In this document: piece after piece, positions 43,918-55,447 of the stretch
Layout of the letters: each line of letters opens with the position of its first letter
Numbering within the stretch: position 1 is the stretch's first letter
Assembly: GCF_001632845.1 (NCBI RefSeq)
Contig: NZ_CP011994.1
Location: 620,001 to 684,000, forward strand
Source of the DNA: Ectothiorhodospira sp. BSL-9
GTDB lineage: Bacteria > Pseudomonadota > Gammaproteobacteria > Ectothiorhodospirales > Ectothiorhodospiraceae
Reading direction: 5' to 3'
Length of the DNA stretch: 64,000 nucleotides
The notes under the pieces: model-generated
What the model was told of the DNA's origin: nothing
Databases searched by the model: none
What the model saw: only the letters and a program-made list of their open reading frames with translations
Translations under genes and position numbers: made by a program

Positions 43918-45096
43918 TCAGGCCTTGGCCCGGGCCTCCAGCATGGCTACCGCCGGGAGGGTCTTGCCTTCCAGGAACTCCAGGAAGGCGCCACCACCGG
44001 TGGAAATGTAGGAGATGCGCTCGGACAGGCCGTATTTGTCGATGGCCGCCAGGGTGTCACCGCCACCGGCGATGGAGAAGGCATCGCTCTCGGCGATGGC
44101 CTGGCCCATGGCCTGGGTGCCGGCGGCGAATTGATCGAACTCGAACACGCCCACCGGGCCGTTCCAGACAATGGTGCCAGCCTTTTTCATGAGTTCGGCA
44201 TAGGTGGCAGCGGTCTCGGGACCCACGTCGAAGATCATGTCATCCTCGGCCACCTGGTCCACGGGGCGGTTGGTGGCCGCGGTGGTTTCGGAGAACTCCT
44301 TGCCCACGCACACGTCGGTGGGTACCGGGATCTCGCCGCCCTTGGCCTGGGCGGCCTCCATCAGGCGCTTGGCCTCGGCCACCAGATCCGCCTCGTACAG
44401 GGACTTGCCCACACCATGGCCCTGGGCGGCGATGAAGGTGTTGGCGATACCGCCACCGACGATGAGCTGATCCACCTTGGTGGACAGGGATTCGAGCACG
44501 GTGAGCTTGGTGGACACCTTGGAGCCGCCCACAATGGCCACCAGCGGCCGCTTGGGGTTGCCCAGGGCCTTGCCCAGGGCTTCCAGTTCGGCGGCCAGCA
44601 GCGGGCCGGCGCAGGCCACCGGGGCGAACTTGCCGGCGCCATGGGTGGAGGCCTGGGCCCGGTGGGCGGTGCCAAAGGCATCCATCACGTAGATGTCGCA
44701 CAGGGCGGCATATTGCTTTGAGAGCGCCTCGTCGTCCTTCTTTTCGCCCTTGTTGAAGCGCACGTTCTCCAGCAGCACCACCTCGCCGTCCTGAACCTCC
44801 ACGCCATCCAGGTAGTCGCGCACCAGCCTCACCTTCTGGCCCAGCAGACCGGAGAGGTGCTCGGCCACCGGTGCCAGGGAGTCCTCCTCGGAGAATGCCC
44901 CCTCTTCCGGCCGCCCCAGGTGGGACATGAGCATCACCTTGGCACCCGCCTTCATGGCGTGCTGGATGGTGGGCAGGCTGGCGCGGATCCGGGCGTCGGA
45001 CGTCACCTTGCCGCCCTTGACGGGCACGTTCAGATCCTCCCGGATCAGTACCCGTTTACCCTTGAGATCCAGATCGGTCATCTTGATGACGGACAT
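43918..45096 (-). CDS. pgk: phosphoglycerate kinase
   Basis: 392 residues. Typical motifs are [50 protein letters not shown] and [14 protein letters not shown], and the C-terminal glycine-rich GGGDT. It links 1,3-bisphosphoglycerate and ATP in glycolysis and the Calvin cycle. AAAGGAG upstream fixes the start at 45096. Confidence 0.95.
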   Translation of the reverse strand: MSVIKMTDLDLKGKRVLIREDLNVPVKGGKVTSDARIRASLPTIQHAMKAGAKVMLMSHLGRPEEGAFSEEDSLAPVAEHLSGLLGQKVRLVRDYLDGVEVQDGEVVLLENVRFNKGEKKDDEALSKQYAALCDIYVMDAFGTAHRAQASTHGAGKFAPVACAGPLLAAELEALGKALGNPKRPLVAIVGGSKVSTKLTVLESLSTKVDQLIVGGGIANTFIAAQGHGVGKSLYEADLVAEAKRLMEAAQAKGGEIPVPTDVCVGKEFSETTAATNRPVDQVAEDDMIFDVGPETAATYAELMKKAGTIVWNGPVGVFEFDQFAAGTQAMGQAIAESDAFSIAGGGDTLAAIDKYGLSERISYISTGGGAFLEFLEGKTLPAVAMLEARAKA

Positions 45097-45212
45097 TGAA
45101 AAGACTCCTTTGGTGGTTTTGGCATTTTTTGTTTTAAGAACACTTTGGCAAACCCGGTGGGGGCTTGGCAAAGGATTCTTGGGGTGCCCTCCGTTTGCCC
45201 CTCATCCCCGGT

Positions 45213-45268
45213 CCTTCTCCCCACGGGGGAGAAGGGCGTCGGAGCCCCTCTCCCCTTGGGGAGAGGGG
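45213..45268. repeat. double palindromic repeat between gap and pgk
   Basis: Two adjacent perfect inverted repeats: CCTTCTCCCC/GGGGAGAAGG (45213-45235) and CCCCTCTCCCC/GGGGAGAGGGG (45245-45268), flanked by CCCTCA...TGAGGG. This type of intergenic element is widespread in proteobacteria; a shorter copy lies at 10428-10453. Confidence 0.85.
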
Positions 45269-45293
45269 TTGGGGTGAGGGCGCCAAGCGCCCC

Positions 45294-46307
<1,014 letters not shown>

Positions 46308-46366
46308 TTACGGGTCATCATTCTTGTAATGGTTGGCCGCTGCCGAAGCCGGCAGCGGCCGGTGGA

Positions 46367-48361
46367 TCACAGGATGTCTTCCACTGCCTGCACCACGTTG
46401 TCCACCGTGAAGCCGAAGTAATCCATCAGGGCATCACCCGGGGCCGATTCGCCAAAGCCTTCCATGCCGACAACCTTGCCATCCAGGCCCACGTAGCGGA
46501 ACCAGCCGCTGGTACCGGCGGCCTCAACGGCCACACGGGCGCGCACCGACGCAGGCAGCACCGACTCGCGGTAGCTGACATCCTGCGCCTCGAACAGGTC
46601 CGTGCAGGGCATGGATACCACGCGCACCTTGCGGCCCTTGTCCGCCAGTTTCGCGGCGGCATCCATGGCCAGGGCCACCTCGGAACCGGTGGCGATGAGG
46701 ATGGCATCGGGGGTGCCGTCGGTGTCCTTGAGGACGTAACCACCGCGGGATACGTTGGACAGCTGCTGGGAATCACGCTGCTGGTGAGGCAATCCCTGAC
46801 GGGACAGACTCAGGACGGTGGGGCCATCCTGGCGCTCGATGGCGCATTTCCAGGCCACGGCGGTTTCCACCGCATCGCAGGGGCGCCACACGGACATATT
46901 GGGGATCAGGCGCAGGCTGGGCACCTGCTCCACCGGCTGGTGGGTGGGGCCGTCTTCGCCCAGGCCGATGGAGTCGTGGGTGAGCACATAGATGGCGCGC
47001 TGCTTCATGAGGGCCGACATGCGCAGACCGTTGCGGGCATAGTCGCTGAAGATCAGGAAGGTGCCACCGTAGGGGATGAAGCCCCCATGCAGGGCAATCC
47101 CGTTCATGATCGCGGCCATGCCGAACTCGCGCACGCCGTAGTAGATGTAATTGCCATCGGCGTTCTCGCGGCTCACACCGCGGGCACCGCCCCAGAGGGT
47201 GAGGTTGGAGCCGGCCAGATCGGCGGAGCCGCCCATCAGTTCCGGCAGCGCCGGGGCATAGCCACCGATGGCCTGCTGGGAGGCCTTGCGGCTGGCCACC
47301 TTCTCGGCCTTGTCCACGGTGGCCTGGACGAAGGCGGCGGCCTTTTGCTGCCAGTCGGCGGGCAGGTCGCCCTTCATGCGGCGGGTGAATTCGGCGGCCA
47401 GTTCCGGATGGGCCTTCTTGTACTCATCAAAGCGGGCCTGCCAGGCCTGCTCGGCCTTGGCACCCTTGTCCCTGGCATTCCAGCCGGCATAGATGTCCTC
47501 GGGGATCACGAAGGGTTCGTGCTTCCAGCCCAGGGTCTCGCGCACCAGCTTGATCTCGTCATCACCCAGGGGGGCGCCATGGCATTCTTCCTTGCCCTGC
47601 TTGTTGGGGGAGCCCCAGCCGATGATGGTCTTGCAGCAGATGAGGGTGGGACGATCAGTGACGCCACGGGCCTCCTCGGTGGCCTTCTTCACGGCCTCGG
47701 CATCGTGGCCGTCCACGTTGCGCACCACGTGCCAGCCGTAGGCCTCGAAACGGGCGGGGGTGTCGTCGGTAAACCAGCCTTCCACTTCGCCGTCGATGGA
47801 GATGCCGTTGTCATCATAGAAGGCGATGAGCTTGCCCAGGCCCAGGGTGCCTGCCAGGGAACAGACCTCGTGGGAAATCCCCTCCATCAGGCAGCCGTCG
47901 CCCAGGAACACATAGGTGTGATGATCGACGATGTCATGACCGGGGCGGTTGAACTGACCGGCCATGGCCTTCTCGGCGATCGCCATGCCCACCGCATTGG
48001 CCAGGCCCTGACCCAGCGGGCCGGTGGTGGTCTCCACACCCGCGGTGTAACCATATTCCGGGTGCCCGGGGGTCTGGGAGTGCAACTGGCGGAACTGCTT
48101 GAGCTCGTCCATGGGCAGATCGTAGCCGGTGAGGTGCAGCAGGGAGTACACCAGCATGGAGCCGTGACCGTTGGACATGATGAAGCGGTCGCGATTCACC
48201 CAGTGAGGGTTGCCCGGGTTGTGGGTGAGAAAATCATTCCACAGCACTTCGGCGATATCGGCCATGCCCATGGGGGCGCCCGGGTGACCGGACTTGGCTT
48301 TCTGGACCGCGTCCATGGAAAGCGCGCGTACGGCGTTGGCTAGCTCTTTGCGAGACGGCAT
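46367..48361 (-). CDS. tkt: transketolase
   Basis: 664 residues. Visible: [20 protein letters not shown], the thiamine pyrophosphate motif [36 protein letters not shown] and the conserved His in [20 protein letters not shown]. It regenerates pentose phosphates for the Calvin cycle. The GAGGAGAA site fixes the start at 48361, although open frame extends to 48520. First gene of the minus-strand carbon metabolism run. Confidence 0.95.
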   Translation of the reverse strand: MPSRKELANAVRALSMDAVQKAKSGHPGAPMGMADIAEVLWNDFLTHNPGNPHWVNRDRFIMSNGHGSMLVYSLLHLTGYDLPMDELKQFRQLHSQTPGHPEYGYTAGVETTTGPLGQGLANAVGMAIAEKAMAGQFNRPGHDIVDHHTYVFLGDGCLMEGISHEVCSLAGTLGLGKLIAFYDDNGISIDGEVEGWFTDDTPARFEAYGWHVVRNVDGHDAEAVKKATEEARGVTDRPTLICCKTIIGWGSPNKQGKEECHGAPLGDDEIKLVRETLGWKHEPFVIPEDIYAGWNARDKGAKAEQAWQARFDEYKKAHPELAAEFTRRMKGDLPADWQQKAAAFVQATVDKAEKVASRKASQQAIGGYAPALPELMGGSADLAGSNLTLWGGARGVSRENADGNYIYYGVREFGMAAIMNGIALHGGFIPYGGTFLIFSDYARNGLRMSALMKQRAIYVLTHDSIGLGEDGPTHQPVEQVPSLRLIPNMSVWRPCDAVETAVAWKCAIERQDGPTVLSLSRQGLPHQQRDSQQLSNVSRGGYVLKDTDGTPDAILIATGSEVALAMDAAAKLADKGRKVRVVSMPCTDLFEAQDVSYRESVLPASVRARVAVEAAGTSGWFRYVGLDGKVVGMEGFGESAPGDALMDYFGFTVDNVVQAVEDIL

Positions 48362-48814
48362 GCAGTTCTCCTCAAGTGATTTAAAACGACGAAAACAAGG
48401 GCAGCCGCGATGACACCTTTCGATGGTGTTCTTGTTCTTCTCGACGATATTCAACGATCGCGACAACCGGGAATCTGGCGTTGCAAGACCGGCCTGGAAA
48501 GGGATCTGGGCGCCTGACACATCTCGCTCTCAGCTACCTTGACATTGCGCATTCCATGGCCTGGTCACAACTTTGGAGCGGTGCATTTTCGCTGACAGAA
48601 TGCTTCTGAGCAAGTCCGAGAGTTTCACACGGCTTTTTGCTGCAGTGCCTCATAAAACCTCAAAGAGACTCCCTGGTAACACTCTTGATGTTTTTAATAC
48701 TCAAGCGGGTTTTACTTTCACGCGCTGCCGGCGGGTGATGGCCTCACCGGTATGAGGCTGATTACAATACGCCCCCTACCAGCCACAAACCCGCTTCAAG
48801 GGCGGTCATCCTGC
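48362..48814. other. 453-base divergent spacer upstream of tkt
   Basis: Holds the promoter region of tkt and of the plus-strand hydrolase gene. The stretch 48550-48740 is less GC-rich than its surroundings. Repeated CGAT words (CGACGATATTCAACGATCGCGA, within 48440-48462) might be part of a regulator site, but I cannot identify a CbbR box with confidence. No convincing gene was found. Confidence 0.4.
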
Positions 48815-49297
48815 ATGCATCCAATCCGCATCCTCTTCCTGCACGGCTGGCAATCCAGCCCCGGGGGCCTCAAACCCACCCATCTGCTTCGTCACGGCCA
48901 TGATGTGATCAATCCACCCCTGGACGATGATGACTTCGAGGCGGCCATGGACACCGCACAGGCCACCCTTCAGGCCCATCGACCCCAGGTCATCGTGGGG
49001 TCATCCCGGGGTGGCGCGGTGGCCATGAACCTGCACACGGGGGACATCCCCCTGGTCCTGCTGTGTCCCGCCTGGCGACACTGGGGCCAGGCTGACCGCG
49101 TCAAGCCGGGTACGCTGATCCTGCATTCCCGTGGGGACGAGACCATCCCCTTCGCCGATTCCCAGGAACTGCTGACGCGCAGCGGTCTGCCCGAAAGCTG
49201 CCTCATCGAAGTGGGAAGGGATCATCGCCTGGCCGACCCGGAACCCCTGCAGGCCATGCTGGAGGCCTGCGAGCGCCAGGCCCGACCCGGACCATGA
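48815..49297 (+). CDS. small alpha/beta hydrolase (YcfP/YqiA-like)
   Basis: 160 residues, a compact alpha/beta hydrolase: oxyanion strand ILFLHGWQSSPGGLKP, nucleophile elbow GSSRGG (Ser in VGSSRGGAVAM), an Asp near LILHSRGDETIPF and the catalytic His in VGRDHRLADP. It resembles small esterases of the UPF0227/YqiA type. Substrate unknown. Its stop overlaps the next start (ATGA), so the two genes form a unit. Confidence 0.75.
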   Translation: MHPIRILFLHGWQSSPGGLKPTHLLRHGHDVINPPLDDDDFEAAMDTAQATLQAHRPQVIVGSSRGGAVAMNLHTGDIPLVLLCPAWRHWGQADRVKPGTLILHSRGDETIPFADSQELLTRSGLPESCLIEVGRDHRLADPEPLQAMLEACERQARPGP

Positions 49298-49878
49298 CGC
49301 CCGAAACCATCGCCACAATCGATGCCCTGCCATTGACCCGGCAGGCGCACCACTATCTGGAAAACTGCCTCGATGAAGGGGATCACGCGGTGGACGCCAC
49401 CGCGGGGAACGGGCATGACAGCCTGTTCCTGGCACACCAGTCCGGGGCCACGGGGCATGTATGGGCGTTTGATATCCAGGCCCAGGCCCTGGAGGCCACC
49501 CGCGCGCGCCTGGAGGCCGAGGGCCTGGCATCACGGGTCACGCTGATCCACTCCGGGCATCAGCACCTGGCTCAATACCTGCCGGAAAACCTGCGTGGCA
49601 GGATCAAGGCTGTGATGTTCAACCTGGGTTATCTGCCCGGCGGGGACCATGGCATCGTCACCCATCCACGGCACACCCTCGCGGCCCTGGAGGCCTCGCT
49701 GGCCTGGCTGCACCCTGATGGAATGATCAGCCTGATGATGTATCGGGGCCACTCCGGTGGGCAGGAAGAACACGCCGCCATCGAGGCCTGGTTGCGGGAA
49801 CGCCGGGATATCGTCTGCCACAGGACCCGGGAGCGTCCCTTCCCTTCTCCCGTATTGAAGTGTCTCAAGCGGGCCTGA
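49294..49878 (+). CDS. class I SAM methyltransferase, MnmM/YtqB-like
   Basis: 194 residues with the SAM-binding VDATAGNGHDSLFLA and the family signature FNLGYLPGGDH, followed by ISLMMYRGHSGG. Related proteins (MnmM, formerly YtqB) methylate the wobble uridine side chain of tRNA. Translationally coupled to the hydrolase gene. Confidence 0.82.
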   Translation: MTPETIATIDALPLTRQAHHYLENCLDEGDHAVDATAGNGHDSLFLAHQSGATGHVWAFDIQAQALEATRARLEAEGLASRVTLIHSGHQHLAQYLPENLRGRIKAVMFNLGYLPGGDHGIVTHPRHTLAALEASLAWLHPDGMISLMMYRGHSGGQEEHAAIEAWLRERRDIVCHRTRERPFPSPVLKCLKRA

Positions 49879-49998
49879 TGGGCCCTTGCCCGAGCACACC
49901 GGCATGGCATCGGGCGCACCAGGCTTCGTATAATCCGCGCCCATGTTGATTGTCGCCCCATACCACCGCGCCGGTCGGCCCACCCCGGAGGCCGCCCC

Positions 49999-51285
49999 AT
50001 GAAGAACACACTCCGCCCGGGCCTGTTGCGCCACGCCATCGGCCCCGGGCTGCTCATGGCCGGGGCAGCCATCGGCGTGTCGCACCTGGTGCAATCCACC
50101 CGCGCCGGGGCCGAGTACGGCCTGCTGTTGCTGCCGGTGGTGCTGCTGGCCTGCCTCCTCAAATACCCCTTCCTGGAATTCGGACCCCGCTACGCGGCCG
50201 CCACCGGCGAGAACCTGCTGATCGGCTATCGGCGTCTGGGGCGCTGGGCGCTTGGGCTCTTTGCCCTGGTCACCCTGGGCACCATGTTCATCATCCAGGC
50301 GGTGGTGACCGTGGTAACGGCGGGACTGTTCGGGATGGTGTTCGGGATGGACGCCTCGCCGGCCACCCTGTCGGCCTGGATCATGGGGGGCTGCCTGCTA
50401 CTGCTGGCCATCGGCAACTACCGGGGGGTGGACCTGGGCATGAAGCTGATCATGGGCGCCCTGACCATCTCCACCCTGGCCACCGTGGCCCTGGCCTTTG
50501 GCGAGTCGCCGGACTGGTCCACCCTCTCCGGCATTGCCCAGGCGCCACAGGTATGGACCGCCGCCGGCGTGGCCTTCCTGCTGGCCCTGCTGGGCTGGAT
50601 GCCCATCCCCCTGGATGTGGCCGTGTGGCACTCCCTATGGACTCTTGAACGCTCCCGGGAGACCGGCACCCGTCCCAGCCTGGGCCAGGCACTCACGGAT
50701 TTTCGCATCGGCTTCATGGCCGCCACCCTGCTGGCCCTGGCCTTCCTGCTATTGGGGGCGCTCACCCTGCATGGCACCGGGCAGGGCTTTGCCGACTCGG
50801 CGGTGGGCTTCTCGGCACAGTTGGTGGATCTGTACGCCGGCGCCCTGGGTGAGTGGAGCCGACCGCTCATCGCCGTGGCCGCCCTCACCACCATGTTCAG
50901 CACCACCCTGGCGGTGACGGACGCCTATCCGCGGGTGATCACTGCCCTGACCCGGGCAGCCCGGGCCGATGAGCGGGGTGTGGTGCTGGGCCCGCCGGAA
51001 GACCATCGCTGGCCCTATGTGCTCTCGCTGGTGGTTGTACTCAGCGGCGCCCTCACCCTGATTTACCTGGCTGGTGAGCGCTTCACCACGTTTGTGGATC
51101 TGGCCACCACCATTTCGTTCCTCTCGGCCCCGGTGCTGGCCTGGCTCACCCTGCGGGTGGTCACCGATGAACACATGCCCCCCGCGGCGCGACCGGGGCC
51201 CGTGCTCCTGGGGCTGGCCTGGGTGGGGCTGATTTTCCTGATCAGCTTCTCCCTGGTCTGGGCCGGCTGGCGCATTCTCGGGTAA
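49999..51285 (+). CDS. Nramp-like divalent metal transporter homologue with altered metal site
   Basis: 428 residues with about 11 membrane helices and Nramp-type topology (GPGLLMAGAAIGVSH at the start, LATTISFLSAPVLAWL near the end). The DPGN motif of helix 1 is replaced by GVSH (26-29) and the MPH motif of helix 6 by MPIPLD, so the canonical transition-metal site is missing. Such divergent members exist in proteobacteria; substrate unknown. Confidence 0.8.
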   Translation: MKNTLRPGLLRHAIGPGLLMAGAAIGVSHLVQSTRAGAEYGLLLLPVVLLACLLKYPFLEFGPRYAAATGENLLIGYRRLGRWALGLFALVTLGTMFIIQAVVTVVTAGLFGMVFGMDASPATLSAWIMGGCLLLLAIGNYRGVDLGMKLIMGALTISTLATVALAFGESPDWSTLSGIAQAPQVWTAAGVAFLLALLGWMPIPLDVAVWHSLWTLERSRETGTRPSLGQALTDFRIGFMAATLLALAFLLLGALTLHGTGQGFADSAVGFSAQLVDLYAGALGEWSRPLIAVAALTTMFSTTLAVTDAYPRVITALTRAARADERGVVLGPPEDHRWPYVLSLVVVLSGALTLIYLAGERFTTFVDLATTISFLSAPVLAWLTLRVVTDEHMPPAARPGPVLLGLAWVGLIFLISFSLVWAGWRILG

Positions 51286-51344
51286 GCCTCACGCTTTGGG
51301 GCATCGTGCCCCGTTGTCTCTCAACATGATGAAAGGAGTCCGAC

Positions 51345-51710
51345 TTGGACACGTTCAAGCTGGTCAGACCGGAACACCTGAACCATTACGGTTATCTATT
51401 TGGTGGATTTTTGCTCAAATGGGTGGATGAGATCGCCTGGATTGCCGCCAGCCGTGACCACCCGGGTTGCCGGTTCGTGACGGTGGCCATGAATAGCGTG
51501 GAATTCCACAAGGGAGTGCATCAGGGGACCGTGCTGCGCTTCAACTCCCATGAGCACCAACGTGGCAGGACTTCCGTGCAATACGCGGTGAGCGCCTTTG
51601 CGGATGACCTGGAAAGCGGCCGGGAAGAGCCGATCTTTTCCACCTGCGTGACCTTTGTGAATCTGGATGATGAGGGGAACAAGACGGCGCTGCCAGAGGG
51701 TGCAGACTGA
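51345..51710 (+). CDS. hotdog-fold acyl-CoA thioesterase (YciA-like)
   Basis: 121 residues of the hotdog family: HLNHYGYLFGGFLLKWVDEIAWIAA carries the catalytic Asp, followed by TVAMNSVEFHKGVHQGTVL. Probably a homohexamer hydrolysing acyl-CoA. The start is TTG, supported by AAAGGAG seven bases upstream. Confidence 0.85.
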   Translation: MDTFKLVRPEHLNHYGYLFGGFLLKWVDEIAWIAASRDHPGCRFVTVAMNSVEFHKGVHQGTVLRFNSHEHQRGRTSVQYAVSAFADDLESGREEPIFSTCVTFVNLDDEGNKTALPEGAD

Positions 51711-51756
51711 GGGGAGAGAGGGGGGAAGGCGGGCACGGGGCCATGCCCTGTACCCG

Positions 51757-52683
51757 CTACCAGGGCACTGCCTCGGATGACACCGGTTGCGGCAACTCGA
51801 AGACCGCCTCCAGTCGCTGGATCAGCCCCCGCATCTCATGACCCAGCAGGGTGAACTCGGCATCCATGCGGGCCACGGCGTCCTCCGCCTCGGCCACGCC
51901 GCCCTCTTCGATCAGCTCATCGGCCATGCGCAGGCGTTTGATGGACAGATCATCCGCCAGCACGAAGTTCAGACGCTCGTTCCAGTCCAGGGCCAGTTGA
52001 ACCACCTGCTTGCCTGCCTCCAGATGCTTGGCGATCTCCTCGCCCGCGAGATCCTGCCCGCGACAACGAACCACTGACTGGGTGTCCTTGGGGTCACGCA
52101 GTTCACAGGCATCGCCCAGCTCAAAGCCCTCGTCACCGTGGCCCTGCGACACCCAGCGGGTCATCAGGGAGGCCGGGGGATTGGCCGGCTGCGGCAGGGC
52201 CGCGGGCAGGCTGCCCAGGGTCTCCCGCAGCAGGCTGACCAGGTCATCGGCCAGGCGTTCACTGGAGGCATCCACCACCAGCCAGCCGGCCACGGTATCC
52301 ACATAGGCCATCAGCCGCCGCGAGCGGGTGAAGGCCTGGGGGAGCAGTTCGGCGGTGATGGCCTCGCGCAATTGCTTGCGTTCGGCACGACCCACACTGC
52401 GGGCCTCGCCAGCCTCGATCTCGGCCACCCGTTCCTCCAGCATCTCGGCCACGACCGAAGACGGCAGCAGCCGCTCCTGGCGACGGGCGCAGATCAGCAG
52501 GCAGCCTGCGGCACCGTGCACCAGGGCCTGGGTGTCGTTGCCCAGGGGCTCGGTCCAGCCCATGGTGGACAGGGTCAGAGGGCCGCAGGGTTTGAAGCGG
52601 TGCTCGGCAAGCTTGTCTTCGAGTTCGGAGGCGGAAAGACCCAGGGGGTCTCCCAGGCGAAAGAGTCTGGCGTTCTTGAACAT
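51757..52683 (-). CDS. rdgC: recombination-associated protein RdgC
   Basis: 308 residues starting MFKNARLFRLGDP, with FKPCGPLTLSTMGWTEPLG and VDTVAGWLVVDASS, characteristic of RdgC, a ring-shaped DNA-binding protein that restrains RecA. It is convergent with the thioesterase gene. Confidence 0.93.
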   Translation of the reverse strand: MFKNARLFRLGDPLGLSASELEDKLAEHRFKPCGPLTLSTMGWTEPLGNDTQALVHGAAGCLLICARRQERLLPSSVVAEMLEERVAEIEAGEARSVGRAERKQLREAITAELLPQAFTRSRRLMAYVDTVAGWLVVDASSERLADDLVSLLRETLGSLPAALPQPANPPASLMTRWVSQGHGDEGFELGDACELRDPKDTQSVVRCRGQDLAGEEIAKHLEAGKQVVQLALDWNERLNFVLADDLSIKRLRMADELIEEGGVAEAEDAVARMDAEFTLLGHEMRGLIQRLEAVFELPQPVSSEAVPW

Positions 52684-52747
52684 GAAGTGACCGATGGTGG
52701 GAAAGGCGGAAGATTATACCCGCCGTGACCCGATCTTGCTCACTGGG

Positions 52748-53464
52748 TCAGGTCTTGCTCAGGGCATCGTGGACCTGTGACAGGATCTCGGTAGCCACCA
52801 TCAGCACATGATCCCGGGCAAAGCCCGCGTCGATCATCTCGTCATAGAGGGTGTGGGCCATGAGGCGCGCCACCTTCTCAGGATCGTGGGTCATGCGGCC
52901 GGTGCGGCGGGCCTCGCGGGCCAGGGTGAGTTGCATGAAATGGGTCTTGAGCAGGCCCTGGAGACGGTGGATATGCACCGACTTGGACACCACCAGGGCC
53001 AGGATGCTGGCCAGGCGCAGATCCGCATCATCCAGGCGCTCCCGGCCAACGGGGCTGTCCACGTTGATCACGCCGATCACCTGATCCTCCAGGATCACCG
53101 GCACCGAGATCACGTCCACGGTGCCGGACTCGCCGCGACGGGCCAGGGGCGCATAGGGTGAATGATGCAGGTCCTGGATCAGCAGTGGCTCCCCGGAACT
53201 GGCCACCCGTCCCGCGATGCCATCCCCAAGCGGCTGAGCATGCTGGCGGGCCTCCTCCGGCAGGCGTCCACAATGGGCCTCCACCCTGAGATGCGGCAGC
53301 TCCTCGCCCTCGCTCCTGCTGACCAGCATGATGGAGCAGTGGTGGCAGGTCATGGCATGCGCCACCAGCGTGCTCAGTTGATCCAGCCCTGCCTCTAGGG
53401 ATTGGGTGGTCTCCACGAAGCGGGACAGCTCAGTGAGTCGGTCAGTGAAGGACGCATCGTACAT
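52748..53464 (-). CDS. GAF-domain protein
   Basis: 238 residues. A GAF domain spans about 20-165 (LGDGIAGRVASSGEPLLIQDL, VISVPVILEDQVIGVINVDSP), followed by a helical C-terminus. It has no kinase, cyclase or DNA-binding module. It lies ten bases after the histidine kinase gene and probably senses a small ligand or redox state for that system. Confidence 0.8.
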   Translation of the reverse strand: MYDASFTDRLTELSRFVETTQSLEAGLDQLSTLVAHAMTCHHCSIMLVSRSEGEELPHLRVEAHCGRLPEEARQHAQPLGDGIAGRVASSGEPLLIQDLHHSPYAPLARRGESGTVDVISVPVILEDQVIGVINVDSPVGRERLDDADLRLASILALVVSKSVHIHRLQGLLKTHFMQLTLAREARRTGRMTHDPEKVARLMAHTLYDEMIDAGFARDHVLMVATEILSQVHDALSKT

Positions 53465-53473
53465 AACAGGCTC

Positions 53474-54172
53474 TCAGGTCAGTACTTCCGGAAGACGCAG
53501 GGTGAAACAGCCACCTCCCAGGTTGCCCCGGTTGGATAACTCCACATAACCCCGTCGCGTTTCATCCGCATGCATGTCGGCCACCAGGGCACAGAAATAA
53601 AGCCCCAGCCCGGTGCGTCCCTGCGTGGGATCGAAATCGCCCTGATCCTCCAGCGACCGGCGACCCAGCATGGAATCGGGGTAACCGGCGCCGTTATCGT
53701 CCACCTGCAGGACCAGCCACCCCCGCTCCTCACGGGCCCATATGGACAGCTTATCCTGAGTGTAGCGGATGGTATTGTTAATGACGTTTTCCAGCAGGCT
53801 GTTCACCAGGCCGCGATCCATCACCCAGATCAGATCCGGATCGCAATGGAGTTCGCAACTCACCTGACGGTGATCCATGAGGGGCTTGTTACTGAGCCAG
53901 TAATCCTCCAGCAGCTCCTGGATCATCACCGGGGCGAAACGGGGTGTGAAGCCGCCCGCGTTGTTCCGGTAGAGGGTCAGCAACTGGATCAGCGCATCAT
54001 TGACACGGCGCGCCTCGTAGCGGAGCTGAGTGAGGCGGCCAGGATCGCACTGGATGGGGCCGCCTGTATGATCTTCCAACAGGGTGTCCAGTGAGTTGAG
54101 CACCATGTTGAGCGAGTTCTTCATGTCATGGATGCTGATGGCCAGCACCGCGCTGAAATCCAGTCGGCTCAC
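53474..54172 (-). CDS. soluble histidine kinase without sensor domain
   Basis: 232 residues: a dimerisation helix with the phospho-acceptor in AISIHDMKNSLN (His15), then the ATPase domain with N box LLENVINNTIRYT, G1 VDDNGAGYP and G2 GRTGLGLYFC. No membrane segment or sensor domain. Input probably comes from the GAF protein or another partner. Confidence 0.85.
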   Translation of the reverse strand: MSRLDFSAVLAISIHDMKNSLNMVLNSLDTLLEDHTGGPIQCDPGRLTQLRYEARRVNDALIQLLTLYRNNAGGFTPRFAPVMIQELLEDYWLSNKPLMDHRQVSCELHCDPDLIWVMDRGLVNSLLENVINNTIRYTQDKLSIWAREERGWLVLQVDDNGAGYPDSMLGRRSLEDQGDFDPTQGRTGLGLYFCALVADMHADETRRGYVELSNRGNLGGGCFTLRLPEVLT

Positions 54173-54229
54173 ATACTCCCCCGTTGGCTGCTTTCCATCA
54201 TCCTAACCGTTTCACGGGGAGCAAGACCA

Positions 54230-55447
54230 TCAAAGGCCCTCCTGGCGCAGCATCTCCGCCCGTTCCACTTCTCCCAGATGGGACAGGCCCTGGATCAATG
54301 CAGCCCGGACCAGGGCAGGCGGCTGCCCACGGGAAAGCTGCACATCCAGGGCGTCCAGGATGGCGTCCTTGTCCAGTGCCAGTTCGCTGCAGACCAGCAG
54401 TTGCCCCACCAGCTCCCACCAGGAAAACTCTTCATGCCCCCGCAGATCGATGCGCATCTGCTTGAGGCATGCCCCCGCCTCGCTGGACTCACCCTGCCTG
54501 GCCAGCGCCTGGGCGAGCCAGACAGCATCGGAGGGATGGCCCAGGCGTTGCGACTGGCCCAGTTGCACGGCTTGTTTCCAGGAGGCCACCGCCTGCTCCC
54601 AATCCTGAAGCGCCGTGGCCAGACGCCCCAGATGACGCTGACGCCCCAGGGATCGCCCCGAGCGTCTCACCGCTTCGACCAGAATGTTGAAGGCGTCTGC
54701 GGAACGCCCCTGGCGTTCCAGGGAGCCAGCCAATCGATCGTGGGCAGACATGAAGTGGGGCGTCACTTCCAGGGCCTTGCGATAACAGGCCTCCGCCTGG
54801 CCATCGTCACCGCGCATCTCTTGCGCCTGCCCCAGGGCCACATGGGCCCAGGCCACTTCCTGCTCCGCCAGGGCGGCGCGTGCTGCCACCTCCATGCCGT
54901 CGGCGTCGTTTTCCTCAAGGGCCAGGTCTGCCTGCAGACGCAACACATCGGCCCGCTGGCCGCGCCCCGATGTGAGCATGTCCTGCAGCAAATGGCGGGC
55001 ACCAGGGAGATCCTTGCGCGAGAGCGCCTCGGCCACCGGCCTCAAGGGCAGACGACGGCGCAGCACCCGCTGTATCCGGACGGCCAGCAGGTCCTTGGTG
55101 ATGGGTTTGGCCAGATAGGCATCGGGAGCACTCTCCAGTGCGGCCATGACCATCTCCGGGGTGTTCTCGGCGGTGATCATCAGGAAGGCGGTGCCCACAC
55201 CCACCCGCCCCTCGCGGCGGGCTGTTTCCAGCAACTGCTGCCCGTCCATGCCAGCGCCCAGGTTGTAGTCGCATAGAACGATGTCGTAGCGCCTGGCGCG
55301 CAACTGGCCCAGTGCATCCTCGGCATTGGCCGCCACGTCCGGCTCCTGCCGCGCCCCCATGGACATCAGCATTCCTGAGAGATTGGAGCGCATGGTGTGG
55401 AAATCGTCGATGATCAGGACCGACAACCGCTCCAGCACATTCTCCAT
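54230..55447 (-). CDS. response regulator receiver protein with TPR-like repeats
   Basis: 405 residues. Receiver domain at about 8-130 with Asp14-Asp15, phospho-acceptor Asp60 (VLCDYNLG), the Thr in MITAENT and Lys in LAKPIT. The remainder is made of TPR-like helical pairs (for example AWAHVALGQAQEMRGDDGQAEACYRKALEV). No DNA-binding domain, so output is by protein contact. First of a three-gene minus-strand unit with the kinase and the GAF protein. Confidence 0.87.
   Translation of the reverse strand: MENVLERLSVLIIDDFHTMRSNLSGMLMSMGARQEPDVAANAEDALGQLRARRYDIVLCDYNLGAGMDGQQLLETARREGRVGVGTAFLMITAENTPEMVMAALESAPDAYLAKPITKDLLAVRIQRVLRRRLPLRPVAEALSRKDLPGARHLLQDMLTSGRGQRADVLRLQADLALEENDADGMEVAARAALAEQEVAWAHVALGQAQEMRGDDGQAEACYRKALEVTPHFMSAHDRLAGSLERQGRSADAFNILVEAVRRSGRSLGRQRHLGRLATALQDWEQAVASWKQAVQLGQSQRLGHPSDAVWLAQALARQGESSEAGACLKQMRIDLRGHEEFSWWELVGQLLVCSELALDKDAILDALDVQLSRGQPPALVRAALIQGLSHLGEVERAEMLRQEGL

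Noticed and set aside
46784-48343. 519-residue open frame on the plus strand
   Set aside because: Antisense shadow of tkt with Gly/His-rich composition and no recognisable domain.
48573-48755. 60-codon open frame in the spacer upstream of the hydrolase gene
   Set aside because: No ribosome site, no recognisable domain and unlike neighbouring codon use.
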